A stretch of 8,193 nt of DNA from Bacteroidales bacterium Bact_07. Lineage in GTDB: Bacteria > Bacteroidota > Bacteroidia > Bacteroidales > Tenuifilaceae. Below the pieces are notes generated by a model that was not told the DNA's origin, did no database searches, and saw only the letters and a list, made by a program, of their open reading frames with translations. Below are positions 5,604-8,193 of this stretch, piece after piece (within the stretch, counting starts at the first letter, position 1; the number at the start of each line of letters is the position of its first letter). The stretch spans positions 1 to 8,193 of the forward strand of contig LUYY01000206.1 of assembly GCA_001603415.1 (NCBI GenBank). Reading direction: 5' to 3'. The position numbers and the translations under genes were made by a program.

Positions 5604-8105
5604 TCAACCTACAATTAAATTTCCCACTTGATAAACCACAAAGGCTAATATCCATGCAAGCGATGTGGTGAATATAATGGTAAAAATTGCCCATTTCCAT
5701 GAACCCGATTCATTTTTTATCGCCGAAATAACTGCCACACAGGGGAAGTAAACCAGAATGAAGATAAGGAAAGCAAGTGCTGTGACCTTGGTGAAAACCA
5801 CTTTGCCTGTCAACATGCCGGATTGGTGTGTTTCGTTACGAAGTTTTTGGGCAAGACCGGCACTATCGGAATCGGGATCGGTTTGGTATAGCACTCCCAG
5901 GGTGCTGACTACAATCTCTTTGGCTGCCACCCCCGACAGTAAGCTTACCCCCATTTTCCAGTCGAATCCCAGTGGGCGTATGGCCGGTTCAATGAACTTA
6001 CCTATACGCCCAAGATACGAATTGGATTGCCTCTCGGCTTCCATTTCCAACCTTTTTTGATGGATAGCACGGTTTAGGCTATCGACGGTTGGTTGCGGAA
6101 GATTTGCACTGGCGATTTGTTGGGTTATTAGTTCTATTTCTGCATTATAGTCTTTTGAGTAGTTTACATTACGGGGATAGTAACCCAATGCCCAAACAAA
6201 TATTACAGCTACAAGAATTACACCCCCCATTTTTTTTAAGTATTGCGATCCTTTATGCCACATATGTATTAGGGTTGAACGGAGCGTTGGCATACGGTAG
6301 GGCGGGAGTTCCATCACAAAGGGTAGGTCATCGGCTTTAAATATGGTTTTCTTGAATAGCAGTGCTGTGCCAATGGCAAGCATTATTCCTGTGAAGTAAA
6401 TGGCAAAAAGCAGGTTTCCTGCATGTTCAGGAAAAAACGCCCCAAGAATTAGGATGTAAACCGGCAACCTTGCGCTACAGCTCATAAATGGTGTTATAAG
6501 CATGGTTACCAAACGGTTGTTCCTGTTCTCGATGGTTCGGGAAGCCATAATGGCCGGAACATTGCATCCAAAACCCATTACAAGTGGTATGAACGATTTG
6601 CCATGCAATCCGATTTTATGCATCAGCTTATCCATTATAAACGCTGCACGTGCCATGTAACCAGTATCCTCGAGTAATGAGATGAACAGGAATAGTATTA
6701 AAATATTGGGCAGAAATACAATTACACTTCCCACACCGCTTATAATCCCGTTTACCAAAAGGTCTTTTAAAGGGCCACTGGCCATGTAGGTGCTAATGGT
6801 ATTGCTTATCCAATCAACCCCTAGTTCAATCCACTCCATGGGGTATTTTCCAAGGGTAAAAGTGGTATAAAATGTTAACCAAATCAGGAAAATAAATATG
6901 GGAAATCCAAGTAACCGGTGGGTGAGTATGGCATCAATTTGCTCGGTAACCAAACGCTTTTTATGGCTACTCTCCTTGTAGGTTTCTTTTAGCGCACCCG
7001 CAATAAAGCCATATTTGGCATCGGTTATTAGGGTTTCGGTATCCTCGTGGAACAGGTTTTCCAGCCTACTTATTTCTTTTTCGGTTTGATACCTGATTTC
7101 CTCGTAGTTAGGCTCGTTGCGAAGCAGTTTATCTGCCACTTTGTCTTTTTCAAGTAGTTTGATGGCAAGGTAACGGCTGGAGTAGGTTATGGTTATTGCA
7201 GCGTTTTTCTTTATTTCATTCTGAATGGATAGTATTGATTTTTCAATCTCCTCGCCGTAGTTAACGTGAATATGGCGGGTGATTTTATCCTTATCGGCAT
7301 AAACATTAATGGTTGTATCCAGTAGTTTGTCCAACCCCTTGCCCTTGCTGCCAACCGTTGGGACGAATGGAATACCCAGTAGTTTGCCCATCATTGTGTA
7401 ATCGAACCTATCGCCCTTTTCCATAAGTTCGTCGTACATATTTAAGGCAACAATCACCCGGATATCCATATCGATGAGCTGGGTGGTAAGGTATAGGTTG
7501 CGTTCAAGGTTCGATGCATCAACCACGTTGATGACAATGTCAGGGTTTTGCTCGTGAATAAATCGCCTTACAAATACCTCTTCGGGGGTGTAGGCGGTGA
7601 GCGAGTATGTGCCGGGCAAGTCGGTTATGTTGATGGTGTATCCTTTATACTTAAACTTTGCGTTTTTAGAATCAACTGTAACGCCGCTGTAATTGCCTAC
7701 ATGCTCCCTTGCCCCTGCAAGGTGATTGAATATGCTGGTTTTACCGGCATTGGGATTGCCAACCAGTGCAATGTTAATGGTTTTGCTGAGTTCCTTTACT
7801 CCGGTGTCAATAATCTCGGGTTCGGTATAGGTAACAAGCTGATGACTTTCAGTTTGGGCATGGAGAATATGTTTGGCCTCATTGGGTGTAATAACCTCTA
7901 TAAGCGATGCCTCGCTGCGTCGGAGCGATACCTCGTAACCCATTATAGAGTATTCAATGGGGTCTTTTAGGGGGGCATTTTTTACAACTATCACCTTTTT
8001 CCCTTTCACAAAGCCCATTTCGGTTATACGCTTCCTAAAAGCACCGCGCCCTTTTACCTTTACAATAATCCCGTATTCGCCGTTCTGTAATTCTGAAAGT
8101 AGCAT
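5604..8105 (-). CDS. feoB: Ferrous iron transporter FeoAB (FeoA-FeoB fusion)
   Basis: An inner-membrane Fe(II) transporter of 833 residues. Residues 1-75 are a FeoA SH3-like domain (ITEMGFVKGKKV, MGYEVSLRRSEASLI), joined through a linker (about 76-108) to FeoB. The G domain shows G1 GNPNAGKTS (116-124), G2 Thr143 in YSGVTVD, G3 DLPG (162-165), G4 NMYD (222-225) and G5 region VGSKGKG (251-257). A helical segment follows to about 395. The membrane part has two gate blocks, with GFGCNVPAIMASRTIE (511-526) and FMSCSARLPVYIL (540-552), and ends with GVAAKEIVVSTLG (725-737) and further helices. A hydrophilic, helical insertion at about 642-700 between membrane segments is probably outside the cytoplasm. 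FeoA-FeoB fusion is common in Bacteroidota and fixes a 1:1 ratio. No residue needed for GTP binding appears lost. The gene is followed after one base by a small Cys-rich Feo partner. Confidence 0.96.
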   Translation of the reverse strand: MLLSELQNGEYGIIVKVKGRGAFRKRITEMGFVKGKKVIVVKNAPLKDPIEYSIMGYEVSLRRSEASLIEVITPNEAKHILHAQTESHQLVTYTEPEIIDTGVKELSKTINIALVGNPNAGKTSIFNHLAGAREHVGNYSGVTVDSKNAKFKYKGYTINITDLPGTYSLTAYTPEEVFVRRFIHEQNPDIVINVVDASNLERNLYLTTQLIDMDIRVIVALNMYDELMEKGDRFDYTMMGKLLGIPFVPTVGSKGKGLDKLLDTTINVYADKDKITRHIHVNYGEEIEKSILSIQNEIKKNAAITITYSSRYLAIKLLEKDKVADKLLRNEPNYEEIRYQTEKEISRLENLFHEDTETLITDAKYGFIAGALKETYKESSHKKRLVTEQIDAILTHRLLGFPIFIFLIWLTFYTTFTLGKYPMEWIELGVDWISNTISTYMASGPLKDLLVNGIISGVGSVIVFLPNILILFLFISLLEDTGYMARAAFIMDKLMHKIGLHGKSFIPLVMGFGCNVPAIMASRTIENRNNRLVTMLITPFMSCSARLPVYILILGAFFPEHAGNLLFAIYFTGIMLAIGTALLFKKTIFKADDLPFVMELPPYRMPTLRSTLIHMWHKGSQYLKKMGGVILVAVIFVWALGYYPRNVNYSKDYNAEIELITQQIASANLPQPTVDSLNRAIHQKRLEMEAERQSNSYLGRIGKFIEPAIRPLGFDWKMGVSLLSGVAAKEIVVSTLGVLYQTDPDSDSAGLAQKLRNETHQSGMLTGKVVFTKVTALAFLIFILVYFPCVAVISAIKNESGSWKWAIFTIIFTTSLAWILAFVVYQVGNLIVG

Positions 8106-8106
8106 T

Positions 8107-8143
8107 TATATCAAAGTATATCAGTAAAACCTCTTAACCTCTA
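8107..8143 (-). repeat. Two pairs of short direct repeats in the feoAB leader
   Basis: On the minus strand, TGATATA occurs twice (8123-8117 and 8113-8107) with start points exactly 10 bases apart. Just upstream an 8-base unit occurs in tandem as TAGAGGTT (8143-8136) and AAGAGGTT (8135-8128). Both lie within 40 bases of the feoAB start codon, in a very AT-rich stretch that runs to the window edge. They could be a site for a metal-responsive repressor such as a Fur or DtxR-type protein, but neither repeat is a recognisable Fur box and the role is a guess. No convincing promoter was identified between 8106 and 8193. Confidence 0.4.
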
Positions 8144-8193
8144 AAATGTTTGTTTTTTTAAAAATTTTACAAATTTAAGCGTTTTATATTATT

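Noticed and set aside
7548..7970. Plus-strand open frame of 140 codons inside feoAB
   Set aside because: It is antisense to the GTPase domain of FeoB, whose motifs are intact, and has no recognisable domain.
8109..8120. Near match to the -7 element (ATACTTTG) before feoAB
   Set aside because: It departs from TAnnTTTG and sits so close to the start codon that the message would be nearly leaderless; no -33 element accompanies it.
1..8193. CRISPR array, tRNA, rRNA, insertion sequence or prophage
   Set aside because: No repeat-spacer pattern, tRNA-like cloverleaf, transposase, integrase or terminal inverted repeats were seen; nearly all of the window is accounted for by metabolic and metal genes.

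Overview
This 8.2-kb window looks like chromosomal DNA of a Bacteroidota bacterium, probably an anaerobic one. The evidence is a fused FeoA-FeoB protein, a TonB-dependent receptor with an N-terminal carboxypeptidase-regulatory-like domain, a HYC/CC/PP-type Cys-rich exported protein, a TAnnTTTG promoter element and start codons without clear Shine-Dalgarno sequences. The species cannot be named from the sequence. Every gene lies on the minus strand, so transcription runs from right (8193) to left (1).

Iron block (8193 to about 5438): a FeoA-FeoB fusion (ferrous iron transporter) is followed after one base by a 54-residue FeoB-associated Cys-rich membrane protein. That small gene is easy to miss.

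Thiophilic-metal block (5386 to 2051): an exported Cys/His-rich protein, a TonB-dependent outer-membrane receptor with a Cys-Cys pair in its plug region, a cytosolic HMA (CopZ-like) metal carrier and an exported HMA (MerP-like) carrier. Together they could pass a soft metal such as copper from outer membrane to cytoplasm. The metal is an inference, and no P-type ATPase is visible. A strong intrinsic terminator (1994-2026) closes this block.

Thiamine block (about 1992 to 1, running off the left edge): a -7 promoter element, a TPP riboswitch, then thi4-type thiazole synthase, thiE and the start of thiC, packed with a 1-bp gap and a 29-bp overlap. Thi4 makes the thiazole half, ThiC the pyrimidine half, and ThiE joins them. 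The Thi4 protein has His at the position of the sacrificial Cys of yeast THI4. This points to the catalytic, sulfide- and Fe(II)-dependent archaeal-type enzyme instead of the ThiG/ThiH/ThiS route.

I found no clear new defence or mobile system. The points most worth a second look are the His-type Thi4 under a TPP riboswitch, a possible switching helix between that riboswitch and its leader, and the metal block with its paired carriers.
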